Positions 18,114-26,644 are shown, counted from the stretch's first letter. The stretch is 64,000 nt of DNA from CAVQJU01 sp963755195 (GCA_963755195.1 CAVWIZ010000001.1:372001-436000); one strand, 5' to 3'. Numbers and translations are program-made. The notes: generated by a model from the letters alone, not told the origin.

Positions 18114-19019
18114 ATGGAAGTCATTGGATTCATTGGACTTGGCATCATGGGCAAGCCCATGGCCCTAAACCTGATTAAGGGAGGCTACCGTCTTGTCGTG
18201 CACTCACGCAGCCGCGGACCGGTCGACGCGCTCGTGGCGGCGGGGGCCACGGCCGCAAACACCCCCGCCGAGGTCGCCAAACAGGCGACGGTGGTCATCA
18301 CGATGGTGCCGGACACTCCCGATGTAGAGCTCGTCCTCACCGGTCCGAACGGCTTCGGTGTCCTCAGCGAGCTCAAGCCAGGGACCATCGTCATCGACAT
18401 GAGCACGATCTCGCCCGACGTGACGCGGCGTCTGTCGGCGGCCGTTGCCGCTAAGGGCGGCTCGATGCTCGACGCTCCGGTCAGCGGCGGCGAGGTCGGC
18501 GCGAAGAATGCGACGCTCACCGTCATGGTCGGCGGCGACGAGAAGACGTTCGAACGCGCCCGACCGATTCTTGCGAGCATGGGTAAGCCTGAGAGCGTCA
18601 CCTACATCGGGCCGTCGGGCTCCGGCCAGGTCACGAAACTCTGCAATCAGATCTGCATCGCCGCGAACCTCGCCGGCGTGGCCGAAGCGTACGCGCTTGC
18701 GAAAGCCAACGGCCTCGAGCCTGCGCGCGTGCGACAGGCGCTGCTCGGCGGGTTCGCCGGCAGCAAAGTCATGGAATTCCACGGCAACCGCATGATCACC
18801 GGCGACTACAAGCCCGGCTTCTTCGTGCGGCTCTTCCAGAAAGATCTGCGGCTCGCCATCGAGGCCAACATGGCCACGGGCGTGACGATGCCCGTCACGT
18901 CAATCGTCACGCAGTTTGTGAATTCGTATGTCGCGGCAGGCGGCGGCGAACTCGATTGCGCGGCAGCTGCGGAGGTCTGGTTCGCGATGTCGGAAGGAAA
19001 ACCGGTGAAGGTTACGTAA
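18114..19019 (+). CDS. 2-hydroxy-3-oxopropionate reductase / 3-hydroxyisobutyrate dehydrogenase family protein
   Basis: Beta-hydroxyacid dehydrogenase of 301 residues that reduces tartronate semialdehyde or a related 3-oxoacid with NAD(P)H. The N-terminus IGFIGLGIMGKPMALNL is the dinucleotide motif, DAPVSGGEVGA is the substrate loop, and GSGQVTKLCNQ carries the catalytic lysine. ATG 18114 was chosen because GGGAGG lies ten bases upstream and the Rossmann motif follows directly; the frame stays open to 18078. It is a single plus-strand gene among minus-strand neighbours. Glyoxylate-pathway partners are not in the window, so the exact substrate stays open. Confidence 0.88.
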   Translation: MEVIGFIGLGIMGKPMALNLIKGGYRLVVHSRSRGPVDALVAAGATAANTPAEVAKQATVVITMVPDTPDVELVLTGPNGFGVLSELKPGTIVIDMSTISPDVTRRLSAAVAAKGGSMLDAPVSGGEVGAKNATLTVMVGGDEKTFERARPILASMGKPESVTYIGPSGSGQVTKLCNQICIAANLAGVAEAYALAKANGLEPARVRQALLGGFAGSKVMEFHGNRMITGDYKPGFFVRLFQKDLRLAIEANMATGVTMPVTSIVTQFVNSYVAAGGGELDCAAAAEVWFAMSEGKPVKVT

Positions 19020-19037
19020 GCCCTTCGTGATCGCCGT

Positions 19038-19265
19038 TCAGTGTTTGCAGCAACCGCGGCCGCCCGCGCACTCGTGAACGTTCACGGGATGCCCGTCAGG
19101 CCCGAAGCCCGTCTGCGTTTCGACGCACCAGTACCACGTGCCGTCGTACTTGTCGTAGAAATTGGGTTCTTCGGGATACGGCGCCGACGTGACGTACATG
19201 CCCTTGTGGCGCAGGCTCATGCAATGAACGCCCGGCGTGAGTTTCGGCGATGTCAGGTGATTCAT
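19038..19265 (-). CDS. Small hypothetical protein with cysteine-rich tail
   Basis: 75 residues that I do not recognise. It has no signal peptide or membrane segment. The middle is aromatic (PEEPNFYDKYDGTWYWCVETQTGFG) and the end is CAGGRGCCKH, giving four cysteines in the last third plus one in the N-terminal half, which could bind metal or form disulfides. Codon use looks like that of real genes and no overlapping gene competes, so it is probably expressed. A TTACC-type palindromic repeat lies 17 bp upstream of the start. Confidence 0.55.
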   Translation of the reverse strand: MNHLTSPKLTPGVHCMSLRHKGMYVTSAPYPEEPNFYDKYDGTWYWCVETQTGFGPDGHPVNVHECAGGRGCCKH

Positions 19266-19281
19266 AAAGTGTGTCTCTCGA

Positions 19282-19368
19282 TGAATCTGGTAATTGAGTA
19301 ATTTGGCAATCGGGTAATTGAAGCTTGTCGATTACCAAGTTACCCAATTAGCCAATTATCCAATCCCA
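19282..19368. repeat. Palindromic repeat, aatctggtaattgggtaatt family (copy 1)
   Basis: The left arm (19283-19320) is made of variants of gtaattg/gggtaatt. The right arm (19331-19367) is their inverted counterpart (ttacccaatt, ccaattatcc). A second copy with the same outer end, atgaatctggtaattg, is at 24238-24352. AT-rich, in sharp contrast to the surroundings. Confidence 0.8.
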
Positions 19369-19374
19369 GTTTCG

Positions 19375-20379
19375 CTAAGCCCTTAACTGAACCGGTTTGA
19401 GCCCCGCGATCTGCATGACGGCCCGCTTCACGGCCGTTTTCGTGATCTGCACTTTGTAGCCATTGCGGCTGAGCGGCTTGGCCGCGCGCACCGCCGCTTC
19501 GCCGGCGAGGGCGGCGGTCGCCTCGTTCAGCGGCTTGCCGACAAGCGCCTGCTCGGCGTCCTGCGACCGCCACGGAATCGGCGCCACGGCGCCGAGAACC
19601 ACGCGAGCCGAGCGGATCGTGTTGCCGTTCATCGCCAACACGATGGTGGTGAAAGCCAGCGGCCAGTCGTGCGACTCCTTGTAGCGCACTTCGTAATGCC
19701 CGACCTTGACGTTGCCGGGCGCCGGCAGCATGACGTGCGTCAGGATCTCGTCGTCGGCGAGAACGTTTTCCTTGCGGACGTTCTGCAGCGTCGGCATCGT
19801 GAAGAAGTCGGCCGCCGCGACCGTGCGCTCGCCGTCCGGTCCGACGACGCGGAAGGTCGCGCCGTAGGCGACAAACGGCACGGCGAGGCTCGAGGCATGC
19901 ACGATGTGGCTCGGGCCCTCGTTGCCGAAGATGGCGTGGTATTGGTTCTCGCCCGCCGGTGAGAAGCAGCGGTTGCCGCCCTTCTTGTAGCAGTTGAAAT
20001 CCTCGGCCCTGAAATACCAGCAGCGCGGCCGCTGATTGACGTTGCCGCCCACCGTTCCGGCGTTTCGGATCTGGGGTGTGCCGACCTCGCCGGCCGCGGC
20101 GACGACCGCCGAATAGAGCTTCGTGACCTGCGCGTGCTCGGCGAGATCGGCGATCTTCACGCCGGCGCCAATCTTCAACCCGCCACCCGGTGTCGCGACG
20201 ATCGTCGTGTCGAGCACGTTCTTCACGTTGACGACACGATCGGGCGTGGTGACGTAGTCTTTCATCCGCGCGACGAGGTCCATGCCTCCGGCGAGCGGCA
20301 GGGCAATCCGCCCGTCGATCCTGAGCGCGGCGACCGCATCTTTCTCGGTCGCGGGGTTTGCGTATTCGAAGGCCTTCAC
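19375..20379 (-). CDS. FAD-binding subunit of a xanthine dehydrogenase-family oxidoreductase (PaoB-like)
   Basis: Medium subunit (334 residues) of a molybdo-flavoenzyme that carries electrons between the 2Fe-2S subunit and the terminal acceptor. FAD-binding blocks are LPLAGGMDLVARM near the N-terminus, and EVGTPQIRNAGTVGGNVNQRPRCWYFR. The cysteine-bearing insert (RCWYFR, NCYKKGGNRCFSPAGENQYHAIFG) matches the loop that in E. coli PaoB holds a 4Fe-4S cluster; three cysteines are obvious here. Its start overlaps the large-subunit stop by four bases, so it is the last gene of a three-gene operon. Confidence 0.88.
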   Translation of the reverse strand: MKAFEYANPATEKDAVAALRIDGRIALPLAGGMDLVARMKDYVTTPDRVVNVKNVLDTTIVATPGGGLKIGAGVKIADLAEHAQVTKLYSAVVAAAGEVGTPQIRNAGTVGGNVNQRPRCWYFRAEDFNCYKKGGNRCFSPAGENQYHAIFGNEGPSHIVHASSLAVPFVAYGATFRVVGPDGERTVAAADFFTMPTLQNVRKENVLADDEILTHVMLPAPGNVKVGHYEVRYKESHDWPLAFTTIVLAMNGNTIRSARVVLGAVAPIPWRSQDAEQALVGKPLNEATAALAGEAAVRAAKPLSRNGYKVQITKTAVKRAVMQIAGLKPVQLRA

Positions 20380-22584
20380 TGCGTGCCTCCTGCTTTCTGC
20401 TCTTCGATGGCAGCCAGAATCTTGTGCGGCATCAGCGGCAGCGACCGAATCGTGGCGCCCGTCGCATTGCGCACCGCATTGGCGATAGACGAAGCGGTCG
20501 ACACGGTCGGCGGTTCGCCGATGCCGATGACGCCACGCGCACGCTGCACGGGCGTGTCAACCAGCATGATGTCGATCTTCGGGATGTCGGACATGCCGGC
20601 CAGCAGGTAGGTCTCCATGTTCGGGTTGACCATGTGGCCAGTGACGCGATCGAGGATGCGGTCTTCAAACAGCGCGAAGTTCAGCGACCCGATGATGCCG
20701 CCATAGATCTGGCTCTCGGTGGTCAGCCGATCGACGATCAACCCGCAGTCCTGAACCGTGAGAATGCGCTTCACCTTGACGATGCCGGTTTCGATGTCGA
20801 CATCCACCTCGGTGAACTGCACGCCGCTCGTCCCCGTGGACGACAGACCGGCTTCCCACTCCCCGTCTGCCGAAATCGTGTCGGTGCTGATCAACTTGCA
20901 GGCATCCTTCCACGTCATGCCTTTGGACGTGCTGCCCTTGACGTGAATGCGGCCCGCGTTGGCGACCAGCATGTCAATGTTTCCAGGGCTGACGCCGAGC
21001 TGCGGGGCAACCTTCTCGAACAGCTGATCGAGCGCCTTGCCCGCCGCGATGCGAATCGCGGGGCTGATCGACGCGGCCGTTGTGCTGCCGCCAGACGCGC
21101 CGCACACCGGATACATCGTATCGCCGATTTCCGGCTTCACGGCGCTCGACCGGGAGGCCCAATGTTTCAGCCGTGAGCACGGCGACGATCGTCCGCGTGC
21201 CGGTGCCGATGTCCTGCGTGCCCGCCCTCATCACGACGCTGCCGTCGGACGTGATCTCACAGTGCGCTCGTCCCGCCCGCCCGCCGCCGCCCCATTGGTG
21301 CGCCGAGACGCCGAATCCGGTCTTGATCGGACCCGGTGTCGGGTCGCCGGTCGCGTGGCGCTTGTCCCAGCCAAACGCCGTTGCACCCTGCATGAAGTAG
21401 TCGCCCCACGCCGCATTCGGCGAGGCCTCGGGCAGGTTCTTGATGCGGAACTCGACCGGATCCATGCGGACGCGATCGGCGAGCTCGTCCATCAGGATTT
21501 CGGTGAGGAAGCAGCCCTGCGGGTGGCCGGGCGCGCGCATCGGACGCTGCTGGCCAGCGTTGATGTAGACGTCGGTGTGCACGCGGCGGCGATTCGGAAA
21601 CTGATAAATGTAGGGCAGCGGGAAACCTGACGCCGCGCCTGCACCGCCCGTGCCCCAGCTCTGTCCGTCGAATGCCGTCAGCTTACCGTCGGCCGAGACG
21701 CCGGCTCGAATCTTCGCGAACGCCGATGGCCGGTTGCCTGTGTCGAGGTGCTCTTCCTTGCGATCAAGGAACAGCTTCACGGGCACCGTCGACTGTTGAG
21801 CCAGCCGCGCGCAGATCAGGCCCTCGGCGCCGACGTTGACCTTGCTGCCGAAGCCGCCGCCCATGTACTGGGTGATGCAACGGACGTTGGCCTGAGGAAT
21901 CTTCAGGCCGTCCGCGAATTGCTGCCGCGAGGCGTGTACGCCCTGCGTCGAAAGCCACGCCGTCAGCTTGTCACCGTCCCACTCGCACACGCAGCCGTGC
22001 GACTCCATGCACACATGCGTGATGACGTGTGTCGAGTACGTCTGCTCGACGATGTGGGCCGCCTGTTTGAAGCCGGCATCGAGGTCGCCCGTTTCCTGGG
22101 CGGCGCCCGGTCTCGTGTTGCCGCCCTGGAACACCACGGGGGCGTCGCTCGCCATCGCCTGTTCGACGTTGGCGAGGTGCGACATCACGTCGTATGTCAC
22201 CTTGACCAGGCGCGCGGCGTCGATCGACTGCTCTTCGGTATCGGCCGCGATGGCCGCCACGGGGTCGCCCTGATAGTTGACCTGAGCGCCCGGTTCTTTC
22301 CAGACCAGGGCCGCCTTCACGCCCGGCGCGCGGCGCGCTTCAGTCACGTCCACCGACACAATGCGGGCATGCGGATGGGGCGAGCGGACGATCTTCCCGT
22401 AGATCATGCCGGGGCGATTGACGTCGAAGCTGTACTTGGCGCGGCCCGACACCTTGTCCGGGCCATCGAGTCGCTTCACTCGCGTGCTGATGAGCGCGGG
22501 CTTCTCGGGCCACGCGTACTTCCTGGCGTTCGCGGTCGGGCCGGCCGGGGCCGGCGGCGGCGCCGGGTTCTGTGCCTTAGCCAC
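20376..22584 (-). CDS. Molybdopterin-binding subunit of a xanthine dehydrogenase-family oxidoreductase (PaoC-like), one frameshift
   Basis: Catalytic subunit that binds molybdenum-cytosine dinucleotide and oxidises an aldehyde or heteroaromatic substrate. Motifs are RVKRLDGPDKVSGRAKYSFD, then QYMGGGFGSKVN (molybdopterin loop), PMRAPGHPQGCF, and near the end GIGEPPTVSTASSIANAV with the active-site glutamate. The frame is lost after GLPVER near 21140-21143; deleting one base gives GLPVERVKPEIGDTMYP and a protein of about 736 residues. No own signal peptide is seen; in PaoABC the complex is exported with the Tat-bearing small subunit. The gene overlaps both partners by 4-8 bp. Confidence 0.88.
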
Positions 22585-23212
22585 GGGTCACCCCTTTGCC
22601 TACCGACTGAGCCGCTTCCATGATTCTCGTGAACGTGCCGCAACGGCAGATGTTGCCGTCGAGGCCCCGCTTCACCTGAGCGGTCGTCGGGTTCGGATAC
22701 TTTTCGATGAGCGCGACCGTGGCCATCACGAAGCCCGGCGTGCAGAAGCCGCACATCAGCGCGTCGCGGTCGCAGAAGGCCTGCTGTACCGGATGCAGCG
22801 TCGCGCCGTTGGCGAGGCCGTCCACCGTGCGAATCTGCTTGCCCTGCACCTCAATGGCCAGCGTCGAGCACGCGTAGGCCGTGCGGCCGTCGATAATCAT
22901 CGTGCAGGCGCCGCACACGCCGCGGTCGCAGCCGCGCTTGTTGCCCGTGAGATCGGCGCGGTTGCGCAGGGCGTTGAGCAGCGTCACGCGCGGCTCGACG
23001 GTCAGGTTCACGCGCCTGCCGTTGACCATCAACTGAATCGGCACGTCGCCGGGCCCGACCAGACGCATGCCGGCCGTCTGCGCGTTGAGCTCGGCCGCGC
23101 CGGCGCCCACCACGCCGGCCGCGAGCGGCGCGACACCAGCCGTCTTCAGAAACTCGCGGCGGCCGATGTTGACGCGCTCGGATTTCTCGGGACGATCGTC
23201 CTTCTCAGCCAT
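22577..23212 (-). CDS. 2Fe-2S subunit of a xanthine dehydrogenase-family oxidoreductase with Tat signal (PaoA-like)
   Basis: Small electron-transfer subunit (211 residues). The N-terminus has a twin-arginine motif (GRREFLKTAG) followed by an alanine/glycine-rich hydrophobic core and cleavage near LNAQTA, so the complex is probably periplasmic. Two 2Fe-2S motifs follow: plant-type GCDRGVCGACTMIIDG and helical CGFCTPGF...NICRCGT. I chose ATG 23212, which has GAGGG about seven bases upstream, rather than TTG 23218. It is the first gene of the operon that continues with the Mo and FAD subunits. Confidence 0.92.
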   Translation of the reverse strand: MAEKDDRPEKSERVNIGRREFLKTAGVAPLAAGVVGAGAAELNAQTAGMRLVGPGDVPIQLMVNGRRVNLTVEPRVTLLNALRNRADLTGNKRGCDRGVCGACTMIIDGRTAYACSTLAIEVQGKQIRTVDGLANGATLHPVQQAFCDRDALMCGFCTPGFVMATVALIEKYPNPTTAQVKRGLDGNICRCGTFTRIMEAAQSVGKGVTRG

Positions 23213-23485
23213 GAACAAGCCCTCAACGAAAGCTGAAACGAAACCCGGCCAGTATACCGCCTCTCCCTGCTATGCTGGCGTCTCTTACGTCAGCCGTCCG
23301 CCGATTTCCTGATTGGTAAAGGATGATCAGGACGCGCCCGCCGGCGCGATGGCCGTAACCTCTTAGCTTCCTGCCTCTTGAGGTTGGAGCGGGCGCTTGG
23401 CGTACGTTCTGCAGCGTCGTGCGCGCCAAACTGATCCCCAATCGAGGACCCCACACTACCGTTCACTTCAGCGAAGGAGAGACTT

Positions 23486-23992
23486 ATGACGTCACGTTTG
23501 ATGAAAGCGCTCACTGCCCCCCTGATGGCTGGACTGTTTGCGCTGGTCGCAACGACCGCCTCGGCCCAAACTTTCACCCTGACCGCGAACCTCACCGGCG
23601 CCGGCGAGGCGTCGCAAATCACAGCCGGCGTCGTCACCGGGGCGTTCGGCGATGCGACTATCGTGCTCGACATGGGGGCGCGCACCGTGACCTACTCGAT
23701 CCGCGTCTTCAACCTGCCGAGCGGCGTCACCGCCAGCCATATTCACGTGGGCGCAGAGAAAGCGGGCAACGGACCGGTCGTCGTGGGCTTTACGGTTCCC
23801 ACAACCGCATCAAACGACTTCGGGTTCAGCGGAACCGTGCCTGACACGGCGTTCATCCTGGCCCCCAACATCGGCATCCGCTCGGCAGACGACATGTTTC
23901 AGGCCATCCTCGGCGGGAACACCTACGTGAACGTGCACTCGGCGGTGAATCCCGGCGGGGAGATTCGGGGACAGCTGATCCTGAAACCGTAG
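23486..23992 (+). CDS. CHRD domain-containing secreted protein
   Basis: 168 residues. A signal peptide (LMAGLFALVATTASA) is followed by one CHRD (chordin-like) domain: FTLTANLTGAGEASQ, YSIRVFNLPSGVTASHIHVG, and the closing YVNVHSAVNPGGEIRGQL. CHRD domains are common in secreted proteins of environmental bacteria and have no assigned activity. The start ATG at 23486 has GGAGAG six bases upstream. It is divergent from the molybdo-flavoenzyme operon across a 273-bp gap with no other gene, and a hairpin repeat follows its stop. Confidence 0.9.
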   Translation: MTSRLMKALTAPLMAGLFALVATTASAQTFTLTANLTGAGEASQITAGVVTGAFGDATIVLDMGARTVTYSIRVFNLPSGVTASHIHVGAEKAGNGPVVVGFTVPTTASNDFGFSGTVPDTAFILAPNIGIRSADDMFQAILGGNTYVNVHSAVNPGGEIRGQLILKP

Positions 23993-23995
23993 GGG

Positions 23996-24073
23996 AATTG
24001 CAGGAAGGCAGCAATCGCGGGATGAGTGGCAGGAGCTAACCCTGCGAACCCGCAATCCTGCCTTCCTGCAGTT
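23996..24073. repeat. Palindromic repeat, gcaggaaggcaggattgcggg family
   Basis: Arms aattgcaggaaggcag...cggg (23996-24021) and cccgcaatcctgccttcctgcagtt (24049-24073) are inverted copies with few mismatches around a 27-nt loop. It begins four bases after the CHRD stop and may terminate that transcript. Its right half also encodes the last 12 residues of the small minus-strand gene 24036-24239. Confidence 0.75.
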
Positions 24074-24239
24074 TTTCGAGCAGTTCCGTGAGGTCCGCAA
24101 GCTCGTTTCTGGCCGCGTAGATGATGGCGCGTTGCTCCTGAAGCGTCGGCGTCGACCACCCCTCCTTCTCGAACCGGACCCGGCCCTCGTCATCGAATTC
24201 GACCAACGTGGCCGCCATGGGCTCAACGAAGAGTTTCAT
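24036..24239 (-). CDS. Small hypothetical acidic protein
   Basis: 67 residues of unknown function. The body (MKLFVEPMAATLVEFDDEG, then RFEKEGWSTPTLQEQRAII) is followed by a predicted amphipathic helix, ARNELADLTELLEKL. The tail QEGRIAGSQG is encoded by a palindromic intergenic repeat, so the natural end may have been altered by repeat insertion. The ATG overlaps the border of a second repeat by two bases. No domain is recognised; an antitoxin-like or regulator role would be guesswork. Confidence 0.5.
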   Translation of the reverse strand: MKLFVEPMAATLVEFDDEGRVRFEKEGWSTPTLQEQRAIIYAARNELADLTELLEKLQEGRIAGSQG

Positions 24240-24352
24240 GAATCTGGTAATTGGATAAATTGGTAATTGGGTAATTGGGTAATTGGGTAATTGCGCAATA
24301 CGCTGGGCGATCGTTCAATCAATTACCCAATTACCCGATCACCCGATTACTC
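24238..24352. repeat. Palindromic repeat, aatctggtaattgggtaatt family (copy 2)
   Basis: The left arm 24247-24294 has four clean tandem copies of the octamer gtaattgg. The right arm 24316-24350 has the inverted forms (aattacccaattaccc). The outer end atgaatctggtaattg is identical to that of copy 1 at 19282. It separates two minus-strand genes. Confidence 0.82.
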
Positions 24353-24364
24353 GATGCGAGATCC

Positions 24365-24811
24365 CTAGATCCCCGCAGCTGCGGACGCTCGCATGGCGTC
24401 GTCGACGCCGAGCACGACCGACGCGCCGGCGCCGCTGTCGCCCCCACCGCCGTAGGCATACTCCACATTCACGCCCGACTCGGCGACGAGCCGCAGCGGC
24501 CCCGCCAGCGCCCCTGGCGCGTTCGAGAGCGAACAGACCAGCACGTCGCGCTCGGTCACCTGATGATGATGGTCGCGGAGCACGGCGGCGCCGTGCACGT
24601 GGTTGTCGACAACCAGACGCAGCTGCCCCGCGACGTCGAGGGCCATGGCCAGAATGTTGACACGCTCATCGGCGAGGAGCCGGCACACGCCGCCGAGCGC
24701 CCCGGGGCTGTTGGGCAGACGCAGATTGATTTCAGGTACGAATCGCCATGAGGCAGAGCTTACATCAAGCCCGGCCACCGACGACGGCCAGCGGTCACCG
24801 GCCATGGCCAC
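24365..24811 (-). CDS. Tandem ACT-domain protein
   Basis: 148 residues with two ACT-like modules: PEINLRLPNSPGALGGVCRLLADERVNI (about 27-90), and LVCSLSNAPGALAGPLRLVAESGVNVEYAY (about 92-140). ACT domains bind amino acids and regulate enzymes or transcription; free-standing pairs are common and mostly unassigned. The first 20-25 residues are poorly conserved-looking, so the true start may be internal. It lies 10 bp after the OmpA lipoprotein gene on the same strand. Confidence 0.75.
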   Translation of the reverse strand: MAMAGDRWPSSVAGLDVSSASWRFVPEINLRLPNSPGALGGVCRLLADERVNILAMALDVAGQLRLVVDNHVHGAAVLRDHHHQVTERDVLVCSLSNAPGALAGPLRLVAESGVNVEYAYGGGGDSGAGASVVLGVDDAMRASAAAGI

Positions 24812-24821
24812 CGACCACCGC

Positions 24822-25508
24822 CTAAGCCAGCACTCGAATCACGACGCGACGGTTCTGGGCGCGGCCTTCTTTCGTCTTGTTCGGCACCACGGGCTTCGAC
24901 GGGCCGTAGCTGATGACGTTGATCTTGTGCAGTGGAATCTGGTGCTGCTCGTACAGATAGCGCTGAACGGCCTGCGCGCGCGCCAACCCGATCTTCTCGT
25001 TGACCTCAGACGGGCCGACATCGTCGGTGTGCCCTTCGATCTCGATGAACACGTTTTTCGGATCCTGCTTGAGTCCTGACACCATCTCGTCGATCTTCTG
25101 CCGCATCGGGTCGGGCAGGTCCGCTTTACCGAACTTGAAGTTGCCCTGATCTTCGCTCAGCACGACCTCGAACACGAGCCGCTTCGAGGCCTTGTCGAAC
25201 GTCTCGAGCTTGCTGCCAACGGTGTTCGCGGCGGTCCTGGCATCGACGGCCGTGTTCTTGGCGTCGGCGGCCGCGCCGCTTGCCTGCTGCGCGGAGTTGG
25301 CGGCGTTCTGGGCCTTCTGATCGACGTCGGCAATCCGGGCTTCGTTCTTGCGCGTGCGCTCCTGCGTCTCCTCGACCGACCGGCCGAGCGAGTCGACCTT
25401 GTCGTTGACCTCGCCGACGCTGGTTTTCACGTATTTCTTTGAGGCGCAGGCCGTGGTTCCGCCGACGACCAACAGGGCGATCGGAACGGCCGCCAGTAAC
25501 TTCTGCAT
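24822..25508 (-). CDS. OmpA-family lipoprotein
   Basis: 228 residues. The lipoprotein signal peptide ends in GTTAC (lipidated Cys about residue 21). An Lpp-like coiled coil (residues about 25-110, alanine-rich heptads with SVEETQERTRKNEARI) leads into an OmpA C-terminal peptidoglycan-binding domain: VFIEIEGHTDDVGPSEVNEKIGLARAQAV and NRRVVIRVL. It probably anchors the outer membrane to peptidoglycan. The start ATG at 25508 has GGAGG nine bases upstream. It follows the VWA gene by 12 bp and likely shares its transcript. Confidence 0.93.
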   Translation of the reverse strand: MQKLLAAVPIALLVVGGTTACASKKYVKTSVGEVNDKVDSLGRSVEETQERTRKNEARIADVDQKAQNAANSAQQASGAAADAKNTAVDARTAANTVGSKLETFDKASKRLVFEVVLSEDQGNFKFGKADLPDPMRQKIDEMVSGLKQDPKNVFIEIEGHTDDVGPSEVNEKIGLARAQAVQRYLYEQHQIPLHKINVISYGPSKPVVPNKTKEGRAQNRRVVIRVLA

Positions 25509-25520
25509 AATCGGATCCTC

Positions 25521-26501
25521 CTACAACGAATTCGGGCGAGACTGCCCCGCGATGTACCCACTCCTGGCGCGAACCACCAGGTCCTTGTTGCGCGTGCGCA
25601 CGACGAGCGGATGCCACCCAGGGTCGCCGCTCGATTCAAACGCGATGAGATATTGATGCCGCAGCTCGTCCACAATCTGGCGCGCGGCCAGGCTACGCTG
25701 CGCCGGCGTGCTGACCACGAAGACATGTCCGCCGGTCCACTCGGCCAGCTCGGCGAGCGCGCCCGCGAAAGGTGACCGCTTGGCCGACGCCGCCGTCTCC
25801 GACGAGGGGTTGTCAATCGACGCGACGACCCCGACGATGTAGACCGGGACGTCGATGGCGCTCGCCAGGCCCGACACCTCGGCGGGCGTCAGACGGCTCG
25901 CGTTGTCGTTGCCGTCCGTGAACACCACGACAGCGCGACGACGACGCTCTCGGACGGCCACCCGCTCCGCGGTGCGCGCCACGGCGTCATGGAGCGATGT
26001 CGCTCCGAAGGGCACGAGGGCCGAGAGCGATGCCGGCAACTCGCGCAGTCCGCTCGAGAACGGCGCCGTCTCTTCGAGCCGCGTGTCGAACCGAAACACG
26101 GCAGCCTCGTCTTGTTCCGCGTCGAGCCAGCTCAACAGGTGCGTGGCGGCCTCGCGCGCCCGCCCGAACTGCCCTTCCATGCTGCCGCTGGCGTCGAACA
26201 GCAGGGCAACGCTCACGCCCGCCAGATCCTGACGGAAATCGGTAATCGGGCGGGATCGGCCCCCGTCGATCACCTCGAAGTCGCGCGCCGCCAGATCCTG
26301 CACGAACCGCCCCTTGCGGTCGCGGACGATGGCCGCCACACGGACGAGATCGACGCTCGCACGAAAGGTGGCGATTGGCGCTTGCTGGCCACGAGCGCCC
26401 TGGGCTCCGGCGACAAGAGCGACGAGGCTGGCCGCAACCATGGTCATGAGCTTCTTTGCGACGATCACCTTTACCTTATCGATCGTTTGCTGGTGTTCCA
26501 T
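25521..26501 (-). CDS. VWFA-related domain-containing secreted protein
   Basis: 326 residues. The N-terminal signal peptide is in the region KKLMTMVAASLVALVAGAQGARG; the first ten residues may be upstream of the real start. A short beta-domain typical of acidobacterial VWFA-related proteins (VRVAAIVRDRKGRFVQDL..DFEVIDGG) precedes a von Willebrand A domain with the MIDAS motif DASGSM, a distal threonine and VVFTDGNDN. The C-terminal YLIAFESS...WHPLVVR...VRARSGY is also usual. The role is unknown; MIDAS suggests metal-dependent protein binding in the periplasm. Confidence 0.88.
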   Translation of the reverse strand: MEHQQTIDKVKVIVAKKLMTMVAASLVALVAGAQGARGQQAPIATFRASVDLVRVAAIVRDRKGRFVQDLAARDFEVIDGGRSRPITDFRQDLAGVSVALLFDASGSMEGQFGRAREAATHLLSWLDAEQDEAAVFRFDTRLEETAPFSSGLRELPASLSALVPFGATSLHDAVARTAERVAVRERRRRAVVVFTDGNDNASRLTPAEVSGLASAIDVPVYIVGVVASIDNPSSETAASAKRSPFAGALAELAEWTGGHVFVVSTPAQRSLAARQIVDELRHQYLIAFESSGDPGWHPLVVRTRNKDLVVRARSGYIAGQSRPNSL

Positions 26502-26548
26502 TATGCAATTACGTCGCCAGCAAGTACACCGTTGTTTTCGTGGTGTTC

Positions 26549-26571
26549 ACGGTCCAAAAGCAGATTGGACC
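26549..26571. promoter_or_regulatory. Palindromic operator-like site cggtccaa-N7-ttggaccg
   Basis: Perfect 8-bp inverted repeat (26549-26556 and 26564-26571) in the region between the divergent VWA and aminotransferase genes. The position and symmetry fit a dimeric regulator that could control either gene. Confidence 0.45.
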
Positions 26572-26644
26572 GCCCTCAGAGTACGCGGTGGTAGGTAAGT
26601 TGTACAGAAACGGTCGAGGTGGCCGGAACCCCCAGCGACCGTTG

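Noticed and set aside
19282..19368. Possible CRISPR array in the gtaattgg repeats
   Set aside because: Units are 7-8 bp tandem variants arranged as an inverted hairpin without spacers, and no cas gene exists in the window.
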